From Trichopria drosophilae (taxonomy: Eukaryota; Arthropoda; Insecta; Hymenoptera; Diapriidae): a DNA stretch of 64,000 nt. Below the pieces are notes generated by a model, which was not told the origin of the DNA, searched no databases, and was given only the letters and a program-made list of their open reading frames with translations. Shown here in pieces: positions 1 to 12,325 of this stretch. A program made the translations under genes and the position numbers. Each line of letters opens with the position of its first letter. The stretch's first letter is position 1. Where the stretch lies: NCBI GenBank assembly GCA_030407085.1, contig CM059587.1:71413001-71477000 (forward strand). Reading direction: 5' to 3'.

Positions 1-888
1 TACTTGACAAGTTTAGCAAAATGAAATACTTTAGAAGATATTATAAAAAATTATTCATCTCTTAAATAATAACAAGCGTTATTTAAGTATAATTCCTTAC
101 AATTGTATTTTTTCGAGTATCCCAGCCGAATTTTTGAAAAAGTCTGCTTTAACCAAATTCGCTTTATTCGAGAATTTTTAAAAATTATCTTTTAATTTTT
201 CACACTTCAAACTTTTTGTTAATATAATTAAATTATTACTTAATATCTTTTTACTTGTATAATGTGATTAATTGATTATATTTTTATTTAAATATTGCAA
301 ATTATAAATGTTATAGAAATTGTTGTTTAAATTTTTTAAATATTTTACAGCATATCCAAATTTGAGTTTTCCAACAAATAAATAAAAGATTTTTAATAAT
401 ATTTCAAAATTACCTTGATCTTGCCTCTCACTGGATTAAGCGTTACACATTCAGTTACTTAAATCTGCCAACTGAATGGCACGCTTTGCCAGCACTTTCA
501 CAAAAATTTCCGTTTGCCAGGAGCAACGTGTTTTCTGGCCGGCAAACCAACGAGAACTGACTAGAAAATTTAGGAATGATCTCCTAAGGGTCTTTAGGTA
601 TACGCAATAAAAGAAAAGTTAAAGAATTAGACAAATGACGATCGAGGTGGGACGGTAGCATCTGTACACAAACAAGGCAAAGTGTACAAGGCGTTCTATT
701 GTTTTTCTCCTTCCCTTCCAAAAGAGGTACGTTGTATATATAACAGCACAGTAGAAAAGCTACTGTTTTCGATCTTCACATATTTAATACCTTCCACCAA
801 TCTGAAGATTCAAATTTGTTATTCTTTATTTTTAAAATGTTGTGGAAATCACTCTACATCCGATTATCATTTTATTTATAGAGATTAC

Positions 889-1482
889 GGGTGCGGGTCG
901 AAAAACCGACAAATCAAAAAGCCGACATGTCGGAAAACCGTCAGACTAAACCGATAGTCAAAATACCGACATTCAAAAAGCCAACAGGCAAAAAACCGAC
1001 ACTTCAAAATGCCGACAGCAGAAAAACCGAATTGTCATAATACCGACAGTCAAAAAACCGACAGTGAAAAATCCGACATGCCAAAAACCGAAATGGAAAC
1101 AGCCGACTCATCAAAAAGCCGCTAGTAGAAAAACCGAATGTCATAATACCGATAGTCAATAACCCGACAGCTCAAAAAACCGTCAATCAAGAAACCGACA
1201 TTGAAAAAAACCACAGGCAAAAAGCCGACAGAAATAAACTGACACTTCAAAGATTGAACTACCCGCTTGTCGATATGTCTATTTTTTATGTGTCGGCTTT
1301 TTGGCAGTCGGTTCTTCGAAGTGTTGGTTATGTGATTGTCGTTATTATGACAATTTGGTTTTTCTACTGTCGGCTTTTAGACGTGTCGGCTGTTTGCCTA
1401 TCGGCTTTTTGAATATAGGCATTTTAACTGTCGGTTTTTGACATTTTGGCTTTTTGATTTGTCGGTTTTTCGACCCACACCC
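889..1482. mobile_element. hAT-like MITE, ACCGAC-motif family (copy Z1)
   Basis: A 594-bp element bounded by inverted ends: GGGTGCGGGTCGAAAAACCG on the left and its complement, with one difference (GGGTGTGGG), on the right. It is flanked by a perfect 8-bp duplication, GAGATTAC, at 881-888 and 1483-1490. The left half is packed with AAAACCGACA-type motifs and the right half with their complement (TGTCGGTTTTT), so the element folds on itself around a centre near 1270. An 8-bp duplication fits the hAT group. There is no coding capacity, so it would be mobilised in trans. Confidence 0.75.
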
Positions 1483-1490
1483 GAGATTAC

Positions 1491-3480
1491 TAACTCAAAG
1501 TAAAAAGAAAGAAATATTATAGAAAATTTTACCATTCTTTTTGTATGAAATTTTTGAATTCCTACAAAAAATGAATGTACCTAGTTCGCAATATTTTTAA
1601 AACTGGCAAGGACAAAATCTTTTTTCAACGTTATCAAGACAGTGAATTTAAATAATTAATTTGCTATTGCGAAATATTAAACCAAGACAAATATAAAGGA
1701 AGATAAAAAAATGTGGATTTAATGTTGTTATTCCCGACGCCACTAGTCGGCATTGTAGTTACTGCAGCGCTTCATTCTTTTCGCGCCGTAGAAATGGAAT
1801 CCTAATTGATACAAAAGAGCGAATATTATTTATATAAATGCCAAAGCTATGAAATGATACGGCCGTTCGAATATATCGCTTCTTTCATGTCACTGAGGAA
1901 TGTTCACCATCCTATAAAATGTTGAAAGTGTTATGGATTTTCACCATCAGCTTTTAACAAACTTTAATATTTTGATGTCATGAAATTTGCACATCTATTT
2001 AAGGGTACTCATTTAAACCAAAACATTTCTTTTCCAAGTATTGACTACAATGTTTTCAGATATTTTAAAATGTAATCTTTACGACTAACGATTGGGCACC
2101 TTATGCATTTAATAAATAAATGAAAAGATCTTTCGCATTCACGATGGAAGTTTGATAAGAAAAACAAAACTCTCGATGATTAACGGATATACTACACTGC
2201 AATTCAATAGCCGGGCTCGATTCGGCATTAAAATAAACACGGATTATAATTCCTTTATATTATAGTGATACCATTGTTCTCCGCGATTTCACTTTTCCAG
2301 AAAACGATATAGTTTTATTTAAACACATACTTCGCGATAAGAATATTATTGGGAATTCCCAATCCTAACTAGATTAATTCCTGCGAAGCCATAAATTCCC
2401 ATTAACGGTGCAAGAGAACATTTTCAAAAACATCGCAGAATACTTTTACTGTTTACTTTTTAATTTGATTATTGATTGATTAGTTCATGTAATGTTTCAT
2501 TCCGAAGTGAAATTTACAAATCAAATGAATAGATTTTTCAAAAATATTGCGTATGGCAGATCCAATATGGCGTACAAAAAATGGCAGATATTTTTACAAA
2601 ATTTGGTGCTGGAGGTTTTTCCATATGGTTAAGTTTTTTGAATTTAGAATAGCAGATACAACCAAATTATTTTAAATAGTTAGGAACCGCTTGTAATTTA
2701 GTACTTGTCATTGCATTAGGAATTAAACGCTATTTTTGATCATTCACAAATTCCTTCTTGTGTTTATAAAATCGCTTAACGTAAATCTGTGATGAAATTA
2801 TGACATAATATTATAATAAGCAATAAGGTAATTTGTTGTCCGCGAAGAAAGTATATAAAAAATTACTGACGACTATTACGCAAAACTTATTCCTTTTCTT
2901 TTGTGATATCTTGCAATTTTACATTCAAAAGATCCTCGCAACATTTGTCTTTTAGGTTTTTCTTTGTCTTTTATTCCAAGTTCCAAAAATATGATTATAT
3001 ATTTGTAATCAGCGAACCAAAAAACGTCTAAACACAAAATTTTACCCGCCCTATTGGATCCGCTATTTTGAATTTGGAACATCTATTCAATTAGTTTGTA
3101 AATTTCACTTCTGAAACATAATTTACTAAAATGTAGATTACCTACAGTCACAATTTCGAAATTATCTCACAAAATATACCGCAAAAGTAAGTTTTTAGAG
3201 GATATGAAGAAAAAACTAACCAACTTGTAAATTCTGACGCCGAATTCGAATTTGGCGTCTCAAATACATAAACGATTAATGTTCAATTAATGTTCAATTT
3301 TAATTTATAACTGTAAATCTTAGATGTTTTCGTTTATAATAGTGTTACTTTTGTAAAAATCAATTTCTGAAGCCTATGTAGACAACTCGTTTTTTATACA
3401 TACTGTGCTACTTCCGACTAGTGACATGGTTGGGTAAAACTAATCCCCAATAGTAACTAAAAGAGGGGAAACAAGTTCCC
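1491..3480. other. Intron or 3' flank, AT-rich
   Basis: Apart from the decayed repeat fragments at 2525-3090 I see no exon, RNA gene or structured repeat. Positions 1-880 are likewise AT-rich DNA without supported features. Confidence 0.5.
2525..3090. repeat. Decayed copies of the GATGGCGGATCC repeat
   Basis: Fragments such as GCAGATCCAATATGGCG (about 2555) and, in the other orientation, TTGGATCCGCTATTTTGAA (about 3053), with TTTGTAATCAGCGAACC (about 3002), match the internal units of the TTAA-flanked element at 46961-47922. An open frame at 2876-3082 lies entirely inside this repeat and is not a gene. Confidence 0.45.
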
Positions 3481-3565
3481 CACTTCGACACTGACGTAAA
3501 TACTAAGGCGGCAAAATAGATGGCGCTATTGAGTTTTGCAATATTTGACGCCCCAACATTACACT

Positions 3566-3617
3566 ATGGCGAGAGAAGATGCGGAAGAGTTAATGTTACT
3601 AGTCAGGGGGCAAACTC
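3566..3617 (+). CDS. Weak candidate first coding exon
   Basis: ATG opens 17 codons (MAREDAEELMLLVRGQT) that end in a phase-1 position at C|GTAAGTTG, a good 5' splice site. The surroundings (3480-3620) are less AT-rich than the flanks. No downstream plus-strand exon could be matched, and the family is not recognisable. It may be the start of a nested gene, the first exon of an old transposase, or chance. Confidence 0.15.
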
Positions 3618-3902
3618 GTAAGTTGGGTAGCTATAGTGTATTTTTATCTTAGTTTAAAAATTGTAACCTATTTAAAAAAAAATAGTACTTTTTCTCATCA
3701 GCCACGGGGCCGCCATTTGGTTTCTATACGATAAAAAAATTATTTTGATTTTGATTTTGTCTTCATGATGGTATAATACCCAGAAAATTATCCCTGAATT
3801 ACAGACATATTTGATGATATTTTAATACCAGTTGTCCAGCGTGTGAGGTGAAAAGTGACTGAATTTTTGAAAAATGGTAATCTTTTGAGATAAAAAACAT
3901 AC

Positions 3903-4225
3903 CTTTGCAATACAGCCCGCGTTTTGAGAGCGACTGTGGCCGCTGACGTGATTGCGCGTCGACGTTAACGGCGCCTGGCTCTGATCGTGATTACGATGGG
4001 CTGGGTTGAGTTGGACGCGATCCGTGTCCCAGGCATTGGCTCCATGCGGAGGTGCTAGCCCGGCTAGGCCCCTCGCTGGCGAGGGCGGCCCTACCAAAGC
4101 ACTGGGTGGCAATGACAGACCGGGCCCCGATACTACTGGCGCTCCCTTACCATTACCAATAAGGGGCCCAGTATCCGCGTTTTTTGGACACGACTGCATC
4201 GGGCACGGACAGCTCTGGAAGGCGT
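3903..4225 (-). CDS. Internal coding exon D with a Cys-rich patch
   Basis: The acceptor is TTTGCAG (AG at 4227-4226) and the donor GCAAAG|GTATGT (GT at 3902-3901). It is 323 nt long, enters in phase 1 and leaves in phase 0, so the next exon starts on a codon boundary. The roughly 108 residues start AFQSCPCPMQSCPKNADTGP, continue LIGNGKGAPVVSGPGLSLPP, and end in a basic, His/Ser/Asn-rich segment (HRNHDQSQAPLTSTRNHVSG, then GCIAK). The CxC-x4-C cluster is the only hint of an ordered or metal-binding piece. The intron back to exon C is 7,151 bp. No following exon is found in 1-3902. A TET-type dioxygenase or another chromatin regulator was considered from general resemblance, but nothing here proves it. 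Confidence 0.8.
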
Positions 4226-4524
4226 CTGCAAACAAAACAATATCCTTTTTAAAAATACAAGTATCAAGTATTGTTGTACCTTATTGATACAAATTGTCTT
4301 AGTATCTTAATTGTTTTGGTTAGTTCCCTGGAAATGTCCACGACTGTTCAATCAAGGCCCAAATACGTCCCCATTATGGTACACACAGAGCTCTGACTCG
4401 CAGTACTTACATCGCTAGGATATAAGTTTCGATAGTTTTTTTTACAAGGGTTGTTTAGAATTTTATCGCGAAAATTAACATCATCAAAAATATCGTTATG
4501 CGTGACCTCTAACCTTCTACCTAG

Positions 4525-5029
4525 TTGTAGTGAGAATATCACTCTTGTAAAGAGTGACTGCGAAAATCAGTCCAATAAGAGTGGATTTCATAATAAAAAG
4601 AGTTAATATTTTCACTCTCTTAAGAAGAGTCGAAATATCCACTCTTGCCTTAAGAATTAATTGTGTAGGACACCTAAGTAGCTTAGCCGCCGCGCCGCTA
4701 GGAACGAATGCGACTCGCGCGTTTCTATTTACAGTAGAGTCCCAGTATATTTGCGTCCCGCTCAATTTACGTCCCAGCATATTTGACCAGTTCCGTCTTA
4801 TATTTGTCTGTCGCCGCTCTCTTTTCCCCCATCTTGCGCGCTGGGGCCTCAGGAAGGGCCTGCTGTGACGTCACGAACGTAACTCGACTGAAGAGAATGG
4901 GAGAAGCGGCGCTCCCCTTCTTTTGACAAATATAAGGAGACGGTAGGAGAAGGCGATGAACCGAACGGGCAAATATACCGGGACTCTACTGTACTCTCAT
5001 TATGGAAACGTACTTTATTTTGTATATTA
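4525..5029. mobile_element. Short repeat R (copy R1), interrupted by a pogo-like MITE
   Basis: It starts TTGTAGTGAGAATATCACTC and ends in GGAAACGTACTTTATTTTGT. It matches the copy at 29790-30046 along its length, including the shared AAGTAGCTTAGCCGCCGC segment. Many ACTCTT/AAGAGT motifs in both orientations fill its first half. Its right part is split by the 260-bp element at 4732-4991; the rest is about 245 bp. Confidence 0.65.
4732..4991 (+). mobile_element. pogo/Tigger-like MITE (copy P1)
   Basis: Terminal inverted repeats CAGTAGAGTCCCAGTATATT and the complement of CAGTAGAGTCCCGGTATATT bound a 260-bp element flanked by TA on each side (4730-4731 and 4992-4993). The TA duplication and CAGT start suit the Tc1/mariner superfamily, pogo group. 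It is GC-rich and holds a perfect TGACGTCA at 4866-4873. It has no transposase. It sits inside repeat R1. Confidence 0.75.
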
Positions 5030-5034
5030 GACGA

Positions 5035-8000
5035 CTTGTTTGAAACATTCCATGTCCTATTAGAGTTTAATCATGTTAATTCATATTTATTAACAATTAA
5101 TAAATGTCTTCAAATAAATTACGCATTTAGGAAAAATATTAGAGAATCTTGCTTTGTTAAGAAATGAGTTATTGAAAATAAATTTATTAACACTTAAGAA
5201 ATATGTCGTAAATAAAAAGGTTTATTTACTGCAATTAAACTTATTTCTAAGTAACAACACATTTTTATTTACGTTTCGTTTTTATTGTATTACTCTAAGT
5301 ATCAGAAAATTAATGATGCATGGTATTCAGTTTGTCTAGTTATAGGTGGACTCGATTTACTTTTACCTTATTAAAATAAGGACACTACACGCAATTGCAG
5401 TAAATAAAACCGTATTTAGTGATTCGGAAAAATTAACATTTCCAGCGTAGTATATCGATTGGTAAGATGTGACTTTATGGACAACTGACCAACATGAGTT
5501 CTTTGTACGTTGTTGTATATATTTTCTAGTAGGTGGCGCAACACTTACTGTGTTTCTCGCAAGTGGTAGAAGCAGAATACATTTAATTGAAAAGAAGGAA
5601 TAGTTTTAAAACAGATCATTCGCGCGTTTACTACTTAGTTGAATGAGTTTAATATAGCTCATTTGAGCATTATATTCTGCGTACATAAATCATAAAGTAG
5701 TAGTTCTAAAAAGTAAATAAAAATGTATATGTGATTGAAAATAAAGTACGAAAAATACTACAATTACGTTACAAAACAGCTAATATTTTATTGCCTTATA
5801 ATTTACTGAATGTTTCGTATACGTTCAACAAGAAATTGACACGTAAATAAATATTTTAATGTTTGTTGTTTATCATTTGGCGATGGAGGGAATGTATGTT
5901 TTTAAATGAATGTATTAAATTGCGAAAATTTATGCACTATCACAATATCCTGATTACGTAATATTTGAGGTTAGTACATGAACTTAGAACAATTCGTTGT
6001 ATGCATTGTGTGATTTAAACTAATTAAATTTGTGATCATAATCCCTGCAGTAAGAAAACAACTAACAGTATATAATTTGTTTACAAATTTCATTATCAAA
6101 AACACCAACAAAGCTACGAAAGGGGTTAATCACTTTTATTACTACGGCGGCAATTATCATATCTTAATTCATAATTAACACTTTATTATAACTTTATTTT
6201 ACGTACTCGGTTTCATTTTAAACAAAATAAAAACTGGTTAATAATCCATTTTGGTATATAAAATATTTAATGAACGTTGTATTAATGAAAATTTTAGACT
6301 AGTACTGTGACTATCCCTGAAGAATTATTTCATGTATTTTTTGTATTTAATGTTCACAATATATGAAATAGTGCAGTTTTTATCTACATTTCTTAAAATT
6401 TCATTCCACAATTCAAATAAGTATTTGTTTAATGCTGCGTTTATGTGTTTATATAGATTTATTTTAAAATATACTTATGTCGGACTTCAGAACACATTTG
6501 AAATAGTTCCATTTTTAAGTAAATTCTATTTATCTTCTTGTACCTATTCCGTCGTAGAGTACTTAAAATTGTTTTTTTGTAAAATTTGCCAAATTGGCTT
6601 AAGTTAAATTTGTCGAGAATTTTAAGCAAATTTATTACACTACGTTAGTACATATCATAGTAGTTTTTACGTCATATATTCTAAATATCAGGTCGAGTAA
6701 AACTGCCCAGAAACTTAATTAGAATTTATATAATTCCGTTCATCAGTATATTTTGGTATTAGTGCGAGAAAAGCGATTTTCCGCACCTGTCACGAACGAT
6801 GTTTAACAATGTTAATTATTTTATAGAAAAATTACTTGATTTGTTTAAAACTGAACATTTTCGTTTCATAATTCGTAATAATAGAATCTTTTTTTTAAGA
6901 TGTGTTTAAATGTTTTCTTTTACTATAGTCTTCCGAATCATTCATTTTTCTGATTCTATTTGTATGGTTCTTAAACCTGCTCGCAATAAAATACACTGTT
7001 ACAGTATAATACCGAAATCAACTTCGTCAGTATTATATGCAAAATAAAATTAAATATTTAATTTTTTGTCATTTAAAAAATCTCCGCATTAGCAGATAAT
7101 ACATAAAATACTTAGATTAATAAAATGCGATTTAAAATAGCAACATGATTATATTTTATTGATTTTATTTCTGTTTGTATTTCTGAATGTTATTGCGATA
7201 TTTTTTAACTATGAAATAGTTTAAAAGGTTGAAAATAGGTGCATATAACATTTTTTAATTTTAGGATTCGTGGAAAAAATTTGATTATATTCTTTCCCAA
7301 CAATGTTAGTCTACATTGTCTTATTGTATGATAAAACAAAACCCAACCAGTAAGAATCTTTTTTAATGTTTTTAATCTCGTTTCATTTGTTTATTTATTT
7401 TCTGGCTGCAATTTTTGACACTTTAGACTTGTATCAGTATAACAAATAATACTTTAGATATAATTAGTTCAAATTCTGCTCTGATATATTACACAAGATT
7501 AGGAATTTTAAAAAGTTTGAATGCAAATTTTTGTAATATTATACTACATACATTCAAATTCCAAAAGAAAAAATTGTGAAAATTAAAAGGATTCTTTGAG
7601 ATATGTTTCGCGTTACAAATTATTCCTATCAATGTAGTATCAGAAACAAATATTCTGAGTCAGTGGAATTCTGAATGCAATTATTTCCGGTAATATTTTA
7701 GTGGGAAACTTGATAACACTACAGAAGGATAAGATCTCAATTTATACAGTTCAATGGGCCTGGAATGAAATACTAATGTTTTATGTACAGTGACTGTTGT
7801 AAATTTTCGTTTAACAGTCATTTTTCAGTGTAAAATATCTTCTATAAATGAAAAATAGCGAACGGACAAGAGTGTATAATGTTTCATAATTCTCATGAAA
7901 AGTCCTGCTTTTACTATTTATTTTCGCTAAACCACAAATCATAATCAACATCTACCTTTTTGCACATTATACGTAATATTAATTGTATTAAAATAAAAGT

Positions 8001-9880
8001 AGTATTGCAAGTGACCGATTCTATTCATTATTATATTTCTTACATTATAACATTATTGTAACAAAGAAAAAAGAATTCATGCAAGAACAAAGGATATTAA
8101 GTATCAATATTTACTTTTTGTAAACTACTTTTAACAAATCGACATATTCACATGCACAAAATCTAAAAATCATTAAAAGTGTGTCACATAAGAACCACTT
8201 ATCACCTTCATTAATAGTTTAGATGAAAATCTGACAGTTATCAAATGTAATTATTTTTTTGAACTTTTTTTTTTTAAATTAAAATATTAAAAATATAAAC
8301 ATACACTATTACTCACACGTATTCATTGGAATCGCGATAGTCGAAAAACAAATGATTACTTACATTTATTTTAATAAGAAAATTGATATAATTGTCTTAC
8401 GCGCATTTTTTACACTTCTAGAAAAAGCGTTTACTTAAAATGACGTAATCGACTTGCCAAACGATAGTTACACGCGTGATTCTGTTTTGTTTTATTATTT
8501 TCAAAATAAATACTTACAATTCTCTGGCTCACATGAACTGCGAAACGATTATTTTAATTTTTTAATATAAAACAAATGAAATTCTGGAGTAAACAAATAA
8601 ACAAAAAATGACTGACGACGCTAAGACGTAACTGTTAATGCTACGAGCGGTTGGCTTAGACTGGCTTAGTTAGACTAACCGAAAACAACTAAAGGACCGG
8701 CAAGGCATCCGACAATTTGCTTCCATTCGTTGTTTTCCTCGAATGAAAGGTGCCCAGGCCGTCGAAAAAATTGCGCCCTCTTTGTATTTTCCACACTCAG
8801 GTCTTCCGTAATTATGCCGAAAACATCGGCAAAGATTTTCACCAAAATTTGCATTTATTTAAGGAATTTTTGAAAATTATTATTTCTTATATTGTTCAAA
8901 TTGTTGCCTAACGTTAGTAAAATATGAATTCAAATCTCGAGTATTTTGGTTCTATTATCAGTTTTTCATTTGTTAAGAGAGAAGCAAATGTTAATAGAAC
9001 CATAAAAAAGGGTAGAAATGGTTCTAACATAGTACAATTAATAATGTTAATTTTATAATTTAGAATATTCTAAAGTATACCATACAATAACTATTTTTAC
9101 TTATATTACCATAGGTTACTTTCGTTTAATCAATGTTGATACTTCTGTTTTAATATTAGCGAATTTTTAAAGTTATATATTCTACTGATCATTTTACGAT
9201 CAGGAAATAGAAAGCGGAACAATATTATTGTTCTTAGAGAAATGGTTAAATTAACTATTCTTTTTTCTGCATGTATACTTTCGTTAGTTTCTGTAATTTA
9301 CTTATAATCAAGGTCGGTAATGTTCTTAAATATTTCACACCAAATTCTTGACAAGCTAAAGGACGAACTACAGTAGAATGTATGAAGTAATCCGATACAT
9401 TTCATTAGTCGTAATACAATAGCTCTGACACAACACAAAGACAAAACTTCGACACTACTTTCCACAACTTTAAATAGTAATAAATCAGTTTTTGATAAAT
9501 GTTCTTGCACAATGACACTATCTCACGCCTAATAGCGCCGTCCGATATCTTATAAATACAAAATATTTTGTGTGGATTATCGTTATATTTTAAACCATTG
9601 ATTACGTAGCGAGGGATTCTTTAGAAAGTTTGGATTCTCTGCTAATTTTATATTTTTAAAAAGTTCATTAATGACCACAACTTTGCAAAACCTATTATTG
9701 GTTGCGAAATGAAGTTTAAAAAAGTCTTTAACCGGTGTTGAATAATTACATATTATATTAATTTATATTACACGACATTGTAAAAGCTTCCTAGTATTAA
9801 CACGAGAATGACGAATGTACATAATTAATTTTTGAGCATAAAAATATTGTGCTTAATTTTAGAAGTCTTTTTGTCGTTAA
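5035..9880. other. Intron between exons C and D, AT-rich, no gene
   Basis: About 4.8 kb of very AT-rich sequence. A CTCF-like AGTAGGTGGCGCAA lies at 5528-5541. Short open frames here (for example 6332-6607) are Phe/Ile/Leu/Tyr-rich products of base composition. Nothing else is supported. Confidence 0.55.
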
Positions 9881-9887
9881 GTACATA

Positions 9888-10133
9888 CAGTAGAGTCCCG
9901 GTATATTTGCGTCTCGCTGTATTTAAGTCCTGTCATATTTGCCCAGTTCTGTCTCGTTATATTTGTCTGTCACCGCTCACTTTTTACCCCACCTTGCGCG
10001 CTAAGGTCCCAGGAAGGGCCTGCTGTGACGTCACGTAACGCGACTGACGAGAATGGGAGAAATCTTTTGATAAATATAAGGGGGCGAGGGGAAAGCGAGG
10101 AACCGAGCGGGCAAATATACCGGGATTCTACTG
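9888..10133 (+). mobile_element. pogo/Tigger-like MITE (copy P2)
   Basis: Second copy of the 4732-4991 element, 246 bp, with the same CAGTAGAGTCCCGGTATATT end and TA flanks at 9886-9887 and 10134-10135. It shares the GC-rich core, including TGACGTCA at 10026-10033. A small deletion relative to P1 removes part of the GGCGCTCCCC segment. It has the same orientation as P1. Confidence 0.75.
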
Positions 10134-10135
10134 TA

Positions 10136-11376
10136 CTTGAAAACATTTTCTTTATTACCAAACTCATATTAATTAAAACACGAAAGTAATGTTTTTGTTG
10201 AAATTACGGAAATGTCGTTAAAATATTGTCTTTTTTATATCAGTAATATTTTGAGAAAATTACATGCAATTTACATGAGAAAATTTATTGTAAAAAAATG
10301 AACAATATTTTCACGTTTTCGATTCAATAAATTTCGGTAATTTATACGAAAAAATATTTTTTGTATACTTTGCGATTAGAAATAAATTAATGCCTTTGAA
10401 AACTAACTCCTGAATGTTAATAACTAAAAAAAAAAGTTATTTTTAGATGAAATTAGAGTAAAATATTTGACATTTTTCTATTCCTGAATCAGGCAAACTA
10501 CAATATTATCTGAATCAACATTCATTCCAGTGAATGTTTCTTCCTCATCGACTACTTATTTCAGCTTATTTAATAGACAATTGTTAAGTAAATTATTTAT
10601 TTCTATAAATGAATTGAGTTGTAACTAAACTGCCGTGCACGGCCAACAATTTTGTTGTAAATTTTACCATTCCAGGTGGTAATTTTACGGCTGACTTGCA
10701 GAATTAGATTATTTACATTCATTCTACTAAAAATTACTATAAACTCTCGGAAAGTTTACTATTCGGACAGTAAAGATTACAAAAATTCAGAATTATAAAA
10801 TTGAATTAAATTGAAAAAAGATTGCTATAATTTAAGTACTTATTTAGACGAATCTGTATACTTTTTGTACGTTTTCAGGGTACGATTTGCGATGTTTATT
10901 GCATTGTAATAAAATCGTTGGCGATTTTTAATTCTAACCTGCAATTATTTGATTTCTTCATTTCTCTTGCGGTGTAGAACATTAAAACCGAAAAAAGTGA
11001 TAATAACATTAATTGGAAAATTGTATTTAACTGGACCAAAACATTTAAAAAATAGCAAATGCCCTTGAATCTACTAAAATCACATGAAAAACATTTATCA
11101 ATTTGTAGCATTGTGGTTACCAATTCTAAACAGTAAAACTACCATTACGTTAACTATTTCTATCTATGTTATTAATTGTACTGTTCAAACCTCCTCAAAC
11201 TATCTTTTTCCATTGTTCCTTTAATTTTTTTTCCATTTGTATCATGTCGCCATACATTTATTATCCTCATGAAAGACAGTACATTTATAAAATTATTATT
11301 TTAAATTAAAAACCAGAAATTCGGACGGTTGTAAAGAATATGAGTTTGAATATGAAATTGTAAATTTTGCACTTAC
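10136..11376. other. Intron between exons C and D, no further feature
   Basis: AT-rich DNA between the P2 element and the donor of exon C. I see no repeat boundary or coding signal. Confidence 0.5.
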
Positions 11377-11588
11377 GGTCCACAAAAGGTCGTCCCTGAG
11401 CGTGAAGATATGCTGGATTCGGTGGGGGCGGTGGCGGCGGGGGTGGGGGCGGATAACCCCCGTAATAAGCCGGTAAATACTCGCCCGGGGGTGGTGGGGG
11501 CTGATACTCGACGACACCAGGTCCGGCGCCGGCACCGCCTCCGCCCGGTGGTCCGCCTGCGCCTGGCTCTTGATAACCGTAATATTGC
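11377..11588 (-). CDS. Internal coding exon C, Gly/Pro-rich with an 11-proline run
   Basis: The acceptor is TTTTCAG (AG at 11590-11589) and the donor GACC|GTAAGT (GT at 11376-11375). It is 212 nt long, enters in phase 2 and leaves in phase 1. The roughly 70 residues begin QYYGYQEPGAGGPPGGGGAG, contain EYQPPPPPGEYLPAYYGGY, a run of 11 prolines, and end NPAYLHAQGRPFVD. The high GC content (over 60% against about 30% around it) and third-position GC usage mark coding DNA. The poly-proline could bind profilin, EVH1, SH3 or WW domains, but that is inference from composition. The intron back to exon B is 4,289 bp. The last C joins AC of exon D to form His. Confidence 0.85.
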
Positions 11589-11827
11589 CTGAAAACACAA
11601 ACGGTTTGTCGGTTAAATGTCGATATCTCACTTTACCGAGTAGCCTCCTAGGAAGCTTAAGAATTGTTTTCAATCGTCCAAACTCGGTCTCTGTCGGATA
11701 ACTTCGGATCCACGTTTTGCGTGCGTCCGTCAAACAATGATGCAACTGATTTTTAATTGTAACTTTCAATCATACTGGACGTGAATGCTTGCTAACTTCT
11801 CTTGTTTAACGAAAGTTTTAATTTTCA

Positions 11828-12113
11828 TACTGATGTCAAATTTAATTCCAAAGGAGTCAGAATCGAAGAGGCGTCAATTTTCAATCTGACGAAGTCAATT
11901 TAGTGTTCTTTGGAGTAAATCCACTCGTAATTCAAAGTGATATTAATGGTTTACTCCATGGGATTTGAAGTCTACTCCAAAGGATTGGAATATATTTACA
12001 ACGCTTTATTAGATTGAGTACTAATGAAAACTAGTATTTGAAACGTGTGAAAGTTCAATTTTAAAGGATTTTAGAGTATGAATTTTCACTCCACGAAAGC
12101 GCGCTTCTTAGTA
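11828..12113. mobile_element. CACTA-like repeat, GGAGTAAA-motif family (copy S1)
   Basis: The left end (ACTGATGTCAAATTTAATTC, about 11830) aligns with the inverted right end of the copy near 61890 (CACTAAGACTGTGAAATTTA). The right end reads TTCTTAGTA, a degenerate complement of CACTAAGA. The interior repeats CCAAAGGAGT, GGAGTAAA and TTTACTCC in both orientations. This fits a CACTA-type end with subterminal repeats, but the termini have decayed. Confidence 0.45.
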
Positions 12114-12169
12114 CTCATCACATACCTTGGACTAACAATAAGAATTCATTAAAAATTAGGCCACTCTTA

Positions 12170-12325
12170 TGAAAGAACGTATATTAATAACGGACAAATT
12201 TCCACCATCACACGAGTGATATTTCACTTTCAGGTAGTGACAAATTAGATTAAGGGAGTGGAAATTCAGTTTAAATAGTGAAAATGTATCTTAACAACAT
12301 AAGCCACTCTTATAAATTGCACAAA
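12170..12325. repeat. AGTGAAAT-motif cluster
   Basis: Repeated AGTGATATTTCACTTT, GAGTGGAAATT and AGCCACTCTT motifs in both orientations. It resembles clusters at 25170-25290 and 33838-33952 and the first half of the R repeats. Element ends are not clear. Confidence 0.4.
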
